From the NCBI GenBank assembly GCA_024291935.2, contig CM044312.1:75969001-76033000 (forward strand): a stretch of 64,000 nt of DNA, read 5' to 3'. Every line of letters starts with the position of its first letter. Positions within the stretch are counted from its first letter, which is position 1. The translations under genes and the position numbers were made by a program. Below are positions 22,385 through 33,274 of the stretch, piece after piece. The DNA comes from Okapia johnstoni (Eukaryota; Chordata; Mammalia; Artiodactyla; Giraffidae). Below the pieces are notes generated by a model that was not told the DNA's origin, did not search any database, and worked only from the letters and a program-made list of their open reading frames with translations.

Positions 22385-22768
22385 GGTATAAGGATAAGAG
22401 GCCAATGGAAGCTTCCTGATGGGAGAGACTGACTGTGTGGGAAACAGGGTCTTGCTCTGACGGGCACAGCCGTGCTCATTAAATCTTTAATCCAATTTTT
22501 TGTCAATGGGTGGGGCTGTATTCCTTCCCTGTTGTTTGACCTAAGACCACACTGTGGTTTGGTCATGGAGGTCATGAAGATAATGACTACTTCCTTCTAA
22601 AGGTCCTGTGCACACACTCTTGCACCCATTGCCCCTGACCCTGCAGCAGGCCACTGCCGACCCATGCCTCTGCTGGAAACTCTTGGAAACTCACAGGCAA
22701 GTCTGGGTAAGTCTCTTGCGGGTTACTGCTCCTTTCTCCTGGGTCCCGGTGTGTACAAGGTTTTGTGC
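22385..22768 (-). other. BovB 5' leader, second type
   Basis: The leader region upstream of the shared BovB body, reading from 22768 down to about 22385. It is GC-richer than the surroundings and contains 'tgaccctgcagcaggccac' near 22634. In BovB elements this region is the expected promoter-bearing 5' UTR. Promoter activity is inferred from position only. Confidence 0.7.
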
Positions 22769-23185
22769 TAAGTGTGGTAAGTACTGACAATTGGCTACTG
22801 GACTTGGCAGAATGGAAGTCATTGGTGACTTTAACTAGTTTATATGGACCAAGGAGAGCAAAACTCTCACTGAAGTGAGTTTAAGAGAATGGGAAGATTG
22901 GACAACTCTTCTAAAAACAAAGAAATTGAATGATAGATGGTAATAAAGAATTGGAACAAGAGAAGATTTTAAATTTTATTTTGTTTTATTACATTTTCAG
23001 ATAGTAGTGATCACAGTATATTGGAATGTTGATGAAAAGGGCTCAGTAGATTAGAAGGCATTGATGATTTAGGAGAAAAATCCTGGATTGCTATTCTTGA
23101 GCAGAAAAGTGATAACACCCAATCCATGTGGGGAAGGATTAGCTTTAGACAGGAGCAAGAATAATTCATTCAAGGCTTTCAACTC
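22769..23185 (-). repeat. L2/CR1-clade LINE fragment, second half (split)
   Basis: Continues the LINE interrupted at 19244. The plus strand shows 'gaagtcattggtgacttta' at 22816 and 'gggaaggattagctttagac' at 23132, in the order expected for the antisense of L2/CR1 RT upstream of the YADD region. Confidence 0.6.
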
Positions 23186-23807
23186 CAGAAATTTCCGAAG
23201 TACAAATCAATTCAAACCATTTGCTTCTTTGTAGATTTTCATTCATATTTGATTTCCTTCTGAAGTAGATTATAAGGATTTTCACTCAATGATTTGTTTT
23301 AATATTACAAACTTCATTGGTATCTGTCATTATCCCTCTCTCCAATTACTTTTCTGGTTAAATTTTAATTTACTATCATTTTTTCTGTAAGATTTACAGA
23401 GAGAAAGATAAGACAAGTTTTAAAAAAGCATTCATATCAAAGCATCTTTCAATTTGTTATTTTAGACTGTCATAAGACTGCTTGTATTTTAAATGAGAGA
23501 GAGAGTAGATGAATTCCTATTTCATTTTTTCAGTGTCTGTCATATTTTAGGTAGTACATAGATATATTTTCAACTTTCATATTTACTACCTTATTTTAAT
23601 GGATTTTAATCTTTATCTACTACTTGGCAAGTGACTGATTTTCATTTACCATTGTGATATATGTTTCCTATACTAAATAAATTTATTAGAGTCAAATAAT
23701 GAGTTGGCTTAAAATTTAAAAGGTAACTAAATAATAGTACATGTGATTTGCTGATATGGGAAAACTCATGACTACAAATGATATTAGTTTTGAAACCATA
23801 TGTGTGC
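23186..23807. other. Single-copy AT-rich DNA, no gene seen
   Basis: No repeat or gene recognised. Confidence 0.4.
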
Positions 23808-24203
23808 ATGATGGCTATTTTATGTGTCAACTTGATTGGACCTAGGAGAGTTCAGATAACTGGTAAAGCATTATTTCTGGGTGTATCCGTGAGGGTATTT
23901 CTGGAAAAGATCAGCACTTGAATCAATACAGTGAGTGAAGAAGATCTACCCTTACCAATGTGGGCAGGCATCATACAATCTGTTGAAGGCCCAAATAGAG
24001 CAAAAGGATGGAGGAAGCATGCATTTAATATCTCTTCTTGAACTGGGTTGTCTATCATTAGAGCTTTGACATTAGAGCTCCTAGGCTCTGAACCTGGACT
24101 CCATTACACCACCAGCTTTCCTGGTTCTCCAGCTTGCAGAAACTGTACTGTCAGACCTCAAGGACTTTAAAATTTTATGAGCTAATTTCCACAATAAATC
24201 TCA
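23808..24203 (+). repeat. MaLR-like solo LTR, left part (split)
   Basis: Starts 'gatggctattttatgtgtca' and runs through 'gggtgtatccgtgagggta' and 'ccaatgtgggcaggc' in the expected order of this LTR type. Interrupted by a SINE at 24204 and resumed at 24407. Confidence 0.7.
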
Positions 24204-24406
24204 TCGCTTCATTTGTGTCTGACTCTTTGTGACTGTTTGACCATAGCCCACCAAACTCCTCTGTCCATGGGATTTTCCAGGCAAGAATACTGGAGTGGTT
24301 TGCTGTGCCCTCCACCAGGGGATCTTCCTGACCCAGGGATCAAACCTGTGTCTGTCTCCTGCATTGGCAGACAGGTTCTTTACCACTAATGCCACTTGGG
24401 AAGCCC
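24204..24406 (-). mobile_element. Bov-tA SINE nested in an LTR
   Basis: Near-complete antisense copy. The tail side 'cgcttcatttgtgtctgac' is at the left and the tRNA-derived head 'ccacttgggaagccc' at the right. It splits the MaLR-like LTR, so the SINE is younger. Confidence 0.92.
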
Positions 24407-24493
24407 ATATACATATTTTTGTATGTATGTGTGTGTGTATATATATATATATAAAATTGTGGTTTTGATTCTCCAGAGAACCTGGACTAAAAC
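24407..24493 (+). repeat. MaLR-like LTR, right part, with TG/TA tract
   Basis: Begins in a (TG)(TA) simple repeat at 24420-24453, where the LTR type normally carries a TA-rich stretch. Ends 'ttctccagagaacctggac', the LTR terminus. Confidence 0.65.
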
Positions 24494-26610
24494 AGTCTGC
24501 TTAGACTATAAAGATTTTCCATTCCCTAAAAACAGTAGCTTTTTCACGGACATCTCTCTGTTCCTTGGACACTAATAATAAGGTATACACAAAATGAAAG
24601 AAACATATATTTGCTTCTCATGTTGTGTAGCATCATCATTTTCAAGCTACAATATATAGTTGTTAATACTGATGGTAGCTATTAAGCTACAAATATTCAC
24701 CAAGCAACTAACATTTTGGTGTAAATAAGATTACCTATCCCTTTTCAACTTGATTACCAACTAAAAGGAGGACATGTGAAAAATCAAACAGACTATTAGA
24801 CATTTTATATGAAGGGAGGTTCTACAGATTTAGGGGAATATTAAGAACAGATGAACTGAAAGGAATGTAGAAGGCAAAAGTGTTTTGCGGTAACCATAAA
24901 GGTTGGTAGTAGGAAAAGGGTTGATAGGGAGTAAAGATGACAAGAGGAACAGCTAAAGAAGACATGAATAAGCTTGGTTTGTTTCAACTTTTTTGTCAAT
25001 GTCAATCTGCAAGTAAATATTAACATTAATTCATAAACCTTTTGAACAATGAATTCTGTATGTTACTTTATAGTCTAATTATTTTATATAGGTTAATGAG
25101 GATAGCAATTATTGGAAGTTATTTGTGGTTGTTTACCAGCTATGTGTAGCTCTCAGATAATTTTTTAAGCACACATATTTCTATAAAAATCTTCAATTAT
25201 AAAACATGCATTTATAAAATTATTTTTAAATCAAGTATATGATTTTTTTTCACTCTCATGATATTTCACTACTTACTTAATAATAACTGAATTGTGCAGT
25301 AGCATCAACTCATGTGGTGATGGTTTAAAGACATAAATAATTTAAGTAAAAGTACCAAAAATAAAGAGCTAAAGAAAATACTAATCAGGGAAAATGTGTA
25401 CCTACAATTAACAATTATCTTTCCATTCTTCATCATCTAAATTAACTACAGTGCCTGAAATTTATGGAACATATTTCTTTAGCCCTTGGAAACACCTTAT
25501 TTAATTATCATGTATCATTCAGATTTTACACTGTATCAAAACTAGTTTATATGTTTAAATATTTATAAGAAATAACCCAAACAATTAAAATGTCTTTTCA
25601 ATTAAAATCTATTAGACTTGCAATGTTGTCATTGGAAATTTAACTTATTAAATATTCATACTAGTATTAAACATTTATCGTACAAAAGTTGAAACAATAT
25701 TAGATGAACAATATGTGACATATTTGTTTCTTACTGAAGTATTTGATTGAACAATGTTTAAACAAATTTAAATACTCAAAAATACTAAAAAGGAATCTTA
25801 GATTTATAACACCATGGTTGTGAAATCATGTGTTTTTATTCCAAGAGGTTTAATTAATAATCACATTTCTCTTCAGATCATACAAACTTTTTGTCTTTTA
25901 TAGAATGGCTTACTCATTACTCACTACTCACTGCTATTTTTTCCCAGTTCCCTTTTTTTTTAATTTCTTCAGAAAATGAACTTATTCCAAAACTGTAAAT
26001 TATCAAAATCTACATTTTAAAATGATAAAATTAAGATAAATAATAATAAAACAAAATATCAAATATCTGTGTTTTTTTTAGACTAGAAAAGGATGGTTTA
26101 TGTTTTTACATTTTTACTCCCTAAAGTCTGATTTTAGGTAGAGGATGGTGAAGATGTGAAAAACCACACAAAGTCTATGGTTAACTAATGAGAAAATTTC
26201 TTATCACCTAGTTTTTACAGGAGAGTTTCAACATTGCCACTTCAATAAGGCAGGTAAAAAAGAATTAAAAAAAATACTTAAAGGGAATTATGGGGAGGGG
26301 CTCCACACCAGTAGTTATTAATCTAAAAGAGTTAACTTTCTTGCATTAGGAAAGTATTCAGAGTGATTTAAGTTGCAATATTGCTATTAGAATCGCTCAA
26401 GTTTATCACCTTAGGTCAAGAGGGAACCTATGTATAACATCTTGCTTTCCTATTCTGTTTTAAACCTACTCTAATCAAGTATTCATCATCATCATGACAC
26501 TGAAACTTCTCTTATAAAGGAAACCAGTGATCTTGATGTTATTAATCCAGTTGTCAATTCTCAATCTTCATATTATTTGTCTGGCAGCCACAATTAACAT
26601 TTAGTCTCTC
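24494..26610. other. AT-rich single-copy DNA, no gene seen
   Basis: About 2.1 kb without a recognised repeat or gene. Very AT-rich from 25020 to 26080. Short T- and A-runs only. Confidence 0.4.
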
Positions 26611-26690
26611 GGAAAGTGACAGTGTTAGTCGCTTAGTCATGTCTGACTCTTTATGACCCCATGGACTGTACCCTGCCAGGGATTCTTCCA
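26611..26690 (-). mobile_element. Bov-tA SINE fragment
   Basis: Antisense tail and body ('gtgttagtcgcttagtcatg', 'accccatggactgta') with an internal deletion just before 26681. Adjacent to a second SINE at 26706. Confidence 0.75.
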
Positions 26691-26705
26691 CCCCGTGCAG
26701 ATAGT

Positions 26706-26830
26706 TGGTGTGCTCCTTCGCTCAGTCATGTCCGACTCCTTTGAAATCTCATGGACTGCAGTCCACCTCTGCATGGGATTCTTTGGGCAAGAACACTGGA
26801 GTGGCTTGCCATGACCTCTGTGGCTGTGAA
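26706..26830 (-). mobile_element. Bov-tA SINE fragment, part of a local duplication
   Basis: Antisense SINE with the unusual word 'cctttgaaatctcatgga' in place of the common 'ctttgcgaccccatgga'. The same variant and the same 20-odd bases beside the SINE tail recur at 27858 onward. 5'-truncated. Confidence 0.8.
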
Positions 26831-27309
26831 TTCCTTAACACAGTGTTGTTACCTTCTTTTTATTATAATATCCTCACATTGCTTCCAAGACAGCAACATT
26901 TTGTTGGTCTTCCTACCACCTCACTGACAGTTTATTCTCTTTTTGTTGGTCATTCCTTGGCTGGTTCACTGATTCTTTAACATTCTTGTACTTGGACTCA
27001 GTCTTTGGCTCTCTTCCCTTTGTATCTTATTCTGCTTTTTAGATAATCTAATATAGTCTGATAATTTTAAATGTCATCCACGTGCCAATGAGTAGAAAGA
27101 AGAGAACATGGGACAAGACTCTTTGCATGGTGGAGCCTCGATTTAAGTTCAAATGGTCTGAATGTAAAGTGCCTGCTCTTAACAACCAGGCCATAATGTC
27201 TCTCTGAAAAATGATGATAAATGACAAAAACAAATCAGGAAATGATAATGGAGTGCTGGGCAAGTAAGAGGGCATTTTATTTTATTTACTTATTTTTTTA
27301 TGTGGCTGA
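26831..27309. other. Single-copy DNA, no gene seen
   Basis: No repeat or gene recognised. Confidence 0.4.
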
Positions 27310-27316
27310 AAGAAAT

Positions 27317-27347
<31 letters not shown>

Positions 27348-27800
27348 TTTTAGTTGGGGGCTAATTACTTTACAATATTGTAGTAGTCTTTTCCATACAT
27401 CGACATGAATCAGCCATGGGTTCACATGTGCTCCCCCTCCCGAACCCTCCTCCCACCTCCCTCCCCTTCCCATCCCTCTGTGTCATCCCAACGCTCCATC
27501 CCTGAGCATCCGTCCCATGCATAGAACATGGAATGGTGTTCTGCTTCACACATGACAATATACATGTTTCAATGTTATTGTCCCAGAACGTCCCACCCTC
27601 ACCTTCTCCCTCAGGGTCCACAGGACTGTTCTATGCATCTGTGTCTCTTATTCTGTCTCGCATATAGGGTTACCATTACCATCTTTCAAATTCCATATAC
27701 ATGCATTAGTATACTGTATTGGTGCTTTTCTTTCTGGCTCACTTCACTCTGTATAATGGGCTCCAGTTTCATCCATCTCAATAGAACCGAAATGGCATTT
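27310..27800 (-). mobile_element. Ruminant L1, 5'-truncated, antisense
   Basis: The left end is the poly(A) side, seen as a (TTTA)n tract at 27312-27351. Next comes the L1 3' UTR with 'gggggctaattactttacaa', a C-rich stretch (27430-27480) and the end of ORF2 ('ttcactctgtataatgggct' at 27744). About 490 bp remain. Confidence 0.8.
27312..27351. repeat. (TTTA)n microsatellite
   Basis: About nine TTTA units at the poly(A) end of the L1. Confidence 0.95.
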
Positions 27801-27879
27801 TAAATAGAATGGGATTAGGATCACTGAGAAGATGACACTAAAAGACTGGAAAGAAGTGATTCTCCTACCCCATGCAGAT

Positions 27880-28098
27880 AGTTGGTGTGTTCGTTTGCTG
27901 AGTCATATCTGACTCCTTTGAAACCTCATGGACCGCAGTCCACCAGGCTTCTCTGTCCATGGGGTTTCCCAGGCAGGAACACTGGAGTGGGTTGCCATTT
28001 CCTACTCCAGAGTATCTTCCTGATGCTGGGATCCAACCTATGTCTCTTGTGTCTCCTGCATTGGTAAGCAGATTCTTTACCATTGCACCACCTGGAAG
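27880..28098 (-). mobile_element. Bov-tA SINE, nearly full length
   Basis: Antisense copy from tail 'gtgttcgtttgctgagtcat' to head 'ccattgcaccacctgga'. Carries the 'cctttgaaacctcatgga' variant shared with 26706-26830. Confidence 0.88.
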
Positions 28099-28099
28099 A

Positions 28100-28330
28100 A
28101 TAGTATTTAAGATTAAATGGAAAATCAAGTGCAAAGATTCAAGACTCTATGTGTTTAGGAGCAGTGAGAGGTTGTGGAAGCTGGACAGGAGTGAGTGAGG
28201 AGTAGAGCAGCAGGACTTTGGTCAGAGAGGTAACTGGTGTCACAACTTGGAGGGCCCCATAGGGCAGTGGCAGGAACATAGATATTATTCTAACTGGAAA
28301 GATACTGGGAGGTTTTGACAAAATATTTTG
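28100..28330 (-). repeat. L2/CR1-clade LINE fragment
   Basis: Antisense L2-type 3' ORF region. The plus strand shows 'aggagtgagtgaggagtaga', 'ttggtcagagaggtaac' and 'gggccccatagggc' in the expected order. Confidence 0.5.
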
Positions 28331-28433
28331 GCCATTTTTCTTATATTTCACCAGCGATGCTAATGACCTTAACTCTGAAGTTTTCTAGATTTGCATGTAA
28401 AAAAAAAAATCACTTAAAACTATGTTAAATATG

Positions 28434-28706
28434 TGGAGAAAGCAATGGCACCCCACTCCAGTCCTCTTGCCTGGAAAATCCCATGGATGGAGGGGCCTGG
28501 TGGGCTGCAGTCCACGGGGTCGCGAAGAGTCGGACACGACTGAGCGAATTCACTTTCACTTTTCACTTTCATGCGTTGGAGAAGGAAATGGCAACCCACT
28601 CCAGTGTTCTTGCCTGGGGAATCCCAGGGATGGGGGAGCCTGGTGGGCTGCCGTCTATGGGGTCGCACAGAGTCGGACACGACTGAAGCGACTTAGCAGC
28701 AGCAGC
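28434..28706 (+). mobile_element. Bov-A2 dimeric SINE, young
   Basis: Two tail-bearing Bov-A monomers in sense orientation, joined by a short 'ttcactttcacttttcac' linker and ending in (gca)n. It is flanked by a perfect 12-bp TSD, atgttaaatatg, at 28422-28433 and 28707-28718. It retains several CpGs and has few apparent mutations, which suggests a recent insertion. Confidence 0.95.
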
Positions 28707-28718
28707 ATGTTAAATATG

Positions 28719-28889
28719 AGGCAGTATCACAGCACATGCTACAAAATTTTAAAATCATTTTTCCATCATCTGAGTTATTTTTAAACAAAAATCCCTTGAA
28801 GTGTACAAACACTTCCACAGAGTCAAAAAGCAAAGAACTATCGAATTAGACTGAGAGGAAAAATGTGCAGCATTTTTCACAAGAATATT
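28719..28889. other. Short single-copy stretch
   Basis: No feature recognised. Confidence 0.4.
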
Positions 28890-29222
28890 TTAAAAACCAG
28901 CTTTTCAATAGGTACAGACTTCCAGGGATAAGATAAATAAAAACTGGGGATGTGATGTACCACATGACTGTAATTTACACAGCTGTATGGTATATTTGAA
29001 AGCTGTTAAGAGAGTACATCCTAAGAGTTTTCATCACAAAGGAAAATAGAGAAGTTTTTCTTTTTGCAGCTCTGTGAGAGCTACATGGATGTAACCAAAC
29101 TTACTGTAGTCGTTATTTCACAATATATGTAAGCCACAACATTATGCTCTAAGCCCTAAAATTTATACAGATCTGTATATCAATTATATTACATCTCAAT
29201 ACAGCTAGCAGAAAGAAAAGAC
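28890..29222 (+). repeat. Old L1 3' UTR, sense
   Basis: Runs 'aataggtacagacttccagg' (28907), 'gtatatttgaaagct', 'tcatcacaaagg', 'atttcacaatatatgt', and ends 'caattatattacatctcaat', the ordered blocks of an older mammalian L1 3' UTR. Confidence 0.75.
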
Positions 29223-29499
29223 TTGTATCTAATTGCCTACTCAACCTTCTAGCCACATCTCTATAGACAAATCAAACTGAACAGTTTCAAAGCTTAACTA
29301 CCGACCTTTCCTCAAAATTCTGCTTCTTGCCAGTATTTCAGTGACCAGAGGAAAACCATATAATTTATCATTCAAACTAAGTACTTTCAAAGTAAAAGCT
29401 GTACTATATTGGGTTACAGGCACAAATTGAGATGGAAGAATCTGGAAGTAGAGCCACCCAAGAAATCTGTTTGTCAATACTCAGGTTAAAAGAAATAAG

Positions 29500-29840
29500 C
29501 ACACAAACCAACAGAGAAACTGCCTTGGAGTCACCTCTGACTCCTTTCTTTCCCTTAAACAGCCACCATTCAATTCTTCTCCAATTCTCACTCGTCTGCG
29601 CCAATTGTCTCCCAATTTCATTCAAAGTCAAAGCCAAAACCTTTAACACGACTTATACAACATATATTCAGGCTTCCTTCACATTTCTGCTGTGTTTCTT
29701 ATCTTTCTTTTGCCCACTCAGATTGCCCCAGCTGCCATGATTTCTTTGCCTTAGCATCTTTGCTCCATTGTCTACAGTATCTTCTAGATATCTTTTTGGT
29801 TTGCTCTCTCAACAAGAGAAAGGTTTACTGAATGAGTTCT
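29500..29840 (+). repeat. L2/CR1-clade LINE fragment
   Basis: Sense 3' ORF region. 'ccttggagtcacctctgact' (29523) corresponds to the LGVILDSS-type RT block, followed by 'ttcattcaaagtcaaagcca' and 'ctttgccttagcatctttgc'. Open frames here (for example 29432-29740) are remnants only. Confidence 0.55.
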
Positions 29841-29883
29841 TGTTGTTCCATTGATATCCTCTCAAGGAGAACAACAAACCCTT

Positions 29884-29960
29884 AAAAAAAAAAAAAAAAG
29901 AAAACTACAATATTCTAAAGTAATTAGCCTTCAATTAAAATAAATAAATTAATTTAAAAA
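29884..29960 (+). repeat. Very short L1 3' end
   Basis: An A-run is followed by 'actacaatattctaaagtaa' and 'attaaaataaataaa', the last about 60 bp of the ruminant L1 3' end. A severely truncated insertion. Confidence 0.6.
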
Positions 29961-30980
29961 TTGCATGTGATCCCTCAACACCCCTCCTGACATTCCCCAC
30001 CACTTTTTAATATGCTATATAATTACTTATAGATGTTTTATTTTATTATCAGTTACCCTTTGATAAATGCAAGTTCTGTATATTTGTCAATATATTTCAG
30101 TCATCCTATGTGATCTCTTTTGTAGAGTAGATGTTACTTATTTATAAATAAAAGAATTAATGAATGGTATTTTGTAGATTATACATAGGCCATAAGAATT
30201 GCATTGATCAAATCTAGGTATAGTGACTAAGAGATTTTTAAAATTATATTAAGATTCTTTTATTTTTGAGCAAATATTTGTTGGGTGTTTCACTCCTATA
30301 GTTAATGTTCAATATGTGAATGCTATTTACATTTTATGCAACATTTGCATTTTCTTTACATTTTAAGCAACATATGTATTTTCTTTAAGAAAGCTTTCTG
30401 ATGTTTGTTTTTGTCACATACTTGTTCTCTGTGCCTGAAATTATTAGCAATCCTTAGAGAAAAGTGAAAGATGTATGCAATCTGTTACACGCTGCTCCCA
30501 GCTTGACAGTTCTGTCAGCCCTTGATTTGCAGTCCTGTACATGTTTTGATTTCTTGAAATCACATGTCAAACCATTTCTGCCTTTACCACTTGGTATAAA
30601 ACTAAAAATAATTGTCTGAAACATACATTAGTTTTAAAAACATACAACTGCTATATCTTTAAATAGAACCTTATTACTTATTTTGTGGTTGTAAGTAAAT
30701 ATTGTCCTAATCTCTCTCAATGTGATGAGGCTGTGATATGCCCTTATCATAGCAACTGCTGTTACTTTGTAACAGATTGACTACTGTGGAAATTAATTTC
30801 TTAGTCATCATTTTAAATACAATCTTTTCTGAAAATATTTCTTGGCTCTGGTTAAAATGTACTAGAGTCAGGTATTTACCCTGTGGAAGGAAAACTAATT
30901 ATTCATTTTATAAAAAAGTACAAATAATGTAGGATTTACAACTGCTTTTTTTTAATCCTTTAAAAATTTACCTAAAAATA
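29961..30980. other. AT-rich single-copy DNA, no gene seen
   Basis: No recognised repeat or gene. Confidence 0.4.
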
Positions 30981-31145
30981 ATGATGTTCTTAAAATTTAG
31001 TTTTTGGTGAAGTGTGTCTTGAAAAGATTACTAAAGAAATTATTAAAACTAATGAAGAAACAAATAATGTGTTTATATATTTTTCTTATTATGTTACCCT
31101 TAATCAAACTTATTAAGAAACAGAACAATTCATTATTTACACTTT
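30981..31145. repeat. Direct duplication, copy 1
   Basis: This 165-bp segment recurs at 31523-31687, 542 bp away. Shared words include 'aactaatgaagaaacaaata', 'atgtgtttatata' and 'attatgttaccctta'. The copies differ by scattered substitutions and small indels. Confidence 0.8.
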
Positions 31146-31522
31146 ATAACAGAGGTAGTCAGCTATGATCCTTTAGGTTAATTATATATTTTTGGCCCTG
31201 ATAGCAGTTTTGTGCTTAACTTTATCAAACTGAATGGGCATTCCGGTTATCAGAGTTTTTTCCAACTAAACTGCAAACTCCCAAATACATAACCATTGAC
31301 TACATTTAAAAAGTAAAACCCTGATTTATCTACTGCAGATGCTCAAAAATACTAGGTAAGTCAATTCATGGTATTTTTATAATGTGTATGTTGGGAATCA
31401 TGAAAATATACTTACCAAATGCCAAAACCCAGCAGAAAATATGAACATCCACAAATACATGAACAAAAATTTCCCAAGAAATCTGAGTGATAGAGGCCTT
31501 GGACAAAAGAGCATAAACTGTT
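31146..31522. other. Spacer between duplicated segments
   Basis: No repeat or gene recognised. Confidence 0.4.
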
Positions 31523-31687
31523 ATGATGGTCATAAAATTTATTTTTTTGTGAAATGTGGCTTGAAAATGTTACTAAAGAAGATATTAAAACTAATGAAGA
31601 AACAAATAATGTGTTTATATATTATTCTTATTATGTTACCCTTAACCAATCTTATTAAGAAAACAAAAAAAAATTATTATTTACAAT
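31523..31687. repeat. Direct duplication, copy 2
   Basis: Second copy of 30981-31145 in the same orientation. It is followed at once by different sequence, so the duplicated unit ends near 31687. The open frame 31384-31689 runs through it but has no recognisable domain. Confidence 0.8.
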
Positions 31688-31728
31688 AGTTGAGTTATTT
31701 AAACTTAAGTGATACATAAGCTTGTTTA

Positions 31729-32412
31729 TAACTCAACATTCAGAAAACTGAGATCATGGCACCTGGTCCCAACACTTCATGGCAAATAGATAGGGAAAAA
31801 TGGAAACAATGATAGGTTTTTTTTTTTCTTGGGTTCCTAAATCACTGCAGATGGTGACTATAGCCATGAAATTAGACACTTGATCCTTGGAAGGTAGGAC
31901 TATGACAAATGAAGTCAGTGTATTAAAAAGCAGAGACATCACTTTGCTGACAAAGGTCCGTATAGTCAAAGTTATGATTTCTCCAGTAATCATGTATAGA
32001 TGTGAAAATTGGACCATAAAGAAGGCTGAGTGCCAAAGAATTGATGCTTTGAACTGCATGTTGGAGAAGACTCTTGAGAACCCCTTGGACAGCAAGGAGA
32101 TCAAAGCAGTCAATCTTAAGGGAGATCAGCCCAGACAGTTCATTGGAAGGACTAATGCTGAAGCTCCAATACTTTGGCCACCTGATGCGAAGAGCTGATT
32201 AATTGGAAAAGATCCTGATGCTGTGAAAGGTTGAAGGCAGGAGAAAGAAGGGGGCCACAGACAATGAGAATGTCTGGATGGCATCATCAACTCAATGGAA
32301 ATGAATTTGAGCAAACTCTGGGAGACAGTGAAGGACAAGGAAGCCTGGTGTGCTGCTGTCCATGGGGTTGCAAAGAGTCGGACACGACTGAGCAACTGAA
32401 CAACAACAACTC
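31729..32412 (+). mobile_element. BovB LINE, 5'-truncated 3' end
   Basis: Sense BovB starting 'actcaacattcagaaaactg', just after the YADD region, and ending in (aac)n at 32412. The remnant frame 31887-32198 keeps the RDITLLTKV and GCENWTIK-like segments. Lacks the EN and RT palm. Damaged by frameshifts. Confidence 0.9.
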
Positions 32413-33147
32413 TAACAATGTTTTTTGCTTATATAAATGCTTATAAATTTTCACAATAAACAAATAATCCTGCAAAAATGTGTATATTAATTTTTGAACC
32501 GTTTCTTCAAGGATTTTTAATGAAATTATACTTCTCTTGCTTTAAATAATCGAAAAATAATCAGATATTAATGCTATCACAGATGTGACAGAATTCTATG
32601 AAGACTAGAATCTGATTACATATAATTTCAGTGTTAGTTACATTTTATAAGCATCTCAGTCTTTATTTGTTAATAAATTTGATTTGAGTTCTCAGATATA
32701 ATAAAAATAATCATATTTTCTTGCCCAAGAATTACTATGTAAGAACAATAAGTATTTCCTATTTTAAAAACCCTCTTATTTTTAGGTTCTCTATCCCAGA
32801 TAACCTCTATTTGTATACATTCCTAAAATTATAATATCTTGACCAACGTGTTTTATATAATTCATGATTCTCATGTAAATATTTAGCTTAAAATAGAATT
32901 CTCTTGAATCTCAGGAAAACATTGGCATAACATCTATGCAAATAGAAAATACCAATTGTGAATTTGTTCTAACAGGTTTGACTTGGTGCATTGGTCTCTG
33001 ATCAGAAAGAATGCAATTTACTAAGTTATTACTTTGGTACTAGTTTGTTAAAAGGGCGTATGAAGCAGAGCAATTAAACAACTAATCATTTGCTGTTAGA
33101 GTGAAAGGCAAACCAATGTCAGTAAACTAATGGTGGAGTTAAGAAAG
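32413..33147. other. AT-rich single-copy DNA, no gene seen
   Basis: No recognised repeat or gene. Confidence 0.4.
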
Positions 33148-33265
33148 ATGACATAATAGTTAATTTTATGTATCCACTTGACGAGGGCATGATGCCCACT
33201 TGTTTAGTCATATATCAGTCTAGATGTTGATGTGAGGGTATTTTTTTTAGATGTAATTAATACTT
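33148..33265 (+). repeat. MaLR-like LTR, part 1 of 3 (split)
   Basis: Starts 'atagttaattttatgtatcc' and reads on through 'gatgtgagggta', the same LTR type as 23808. Interrupted at 33275 by an L1. Confidence 0.65.
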
Positions 33266-33274
33266 AAATCAGTA

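Larger units (their letters stand above)
19245..22768 (-). mobile_element. Full-length BovB LINE
   Basis: A 3.52-kb minus-strand copy running from 5' leader (right) to 3' tail (left, 'gttcagttcagctcagtagc' type). It is flanked by a near-match 9-bp TSD, taaatgtgg (19236-19244) and taagtgtgg (22769-22777). The 5' leader, about 22385-22768, is unrelated to that of the BovB at 9943-13468. Both flanks belong to the same L2/CR1 LINE, which confirms a single insertion. Confidence 0.93.

Noticed and set aside
27430..27480. C-rich stretch as a promoter or G-quadruplex island
   Set aside because: It belongs to the L1 3' UTR, which normally has such a tract.
28422..28784. 120-codon open frame
   Set aside because: Translated Bov-A2 SINE. 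The protein is an artefact of the repeat.
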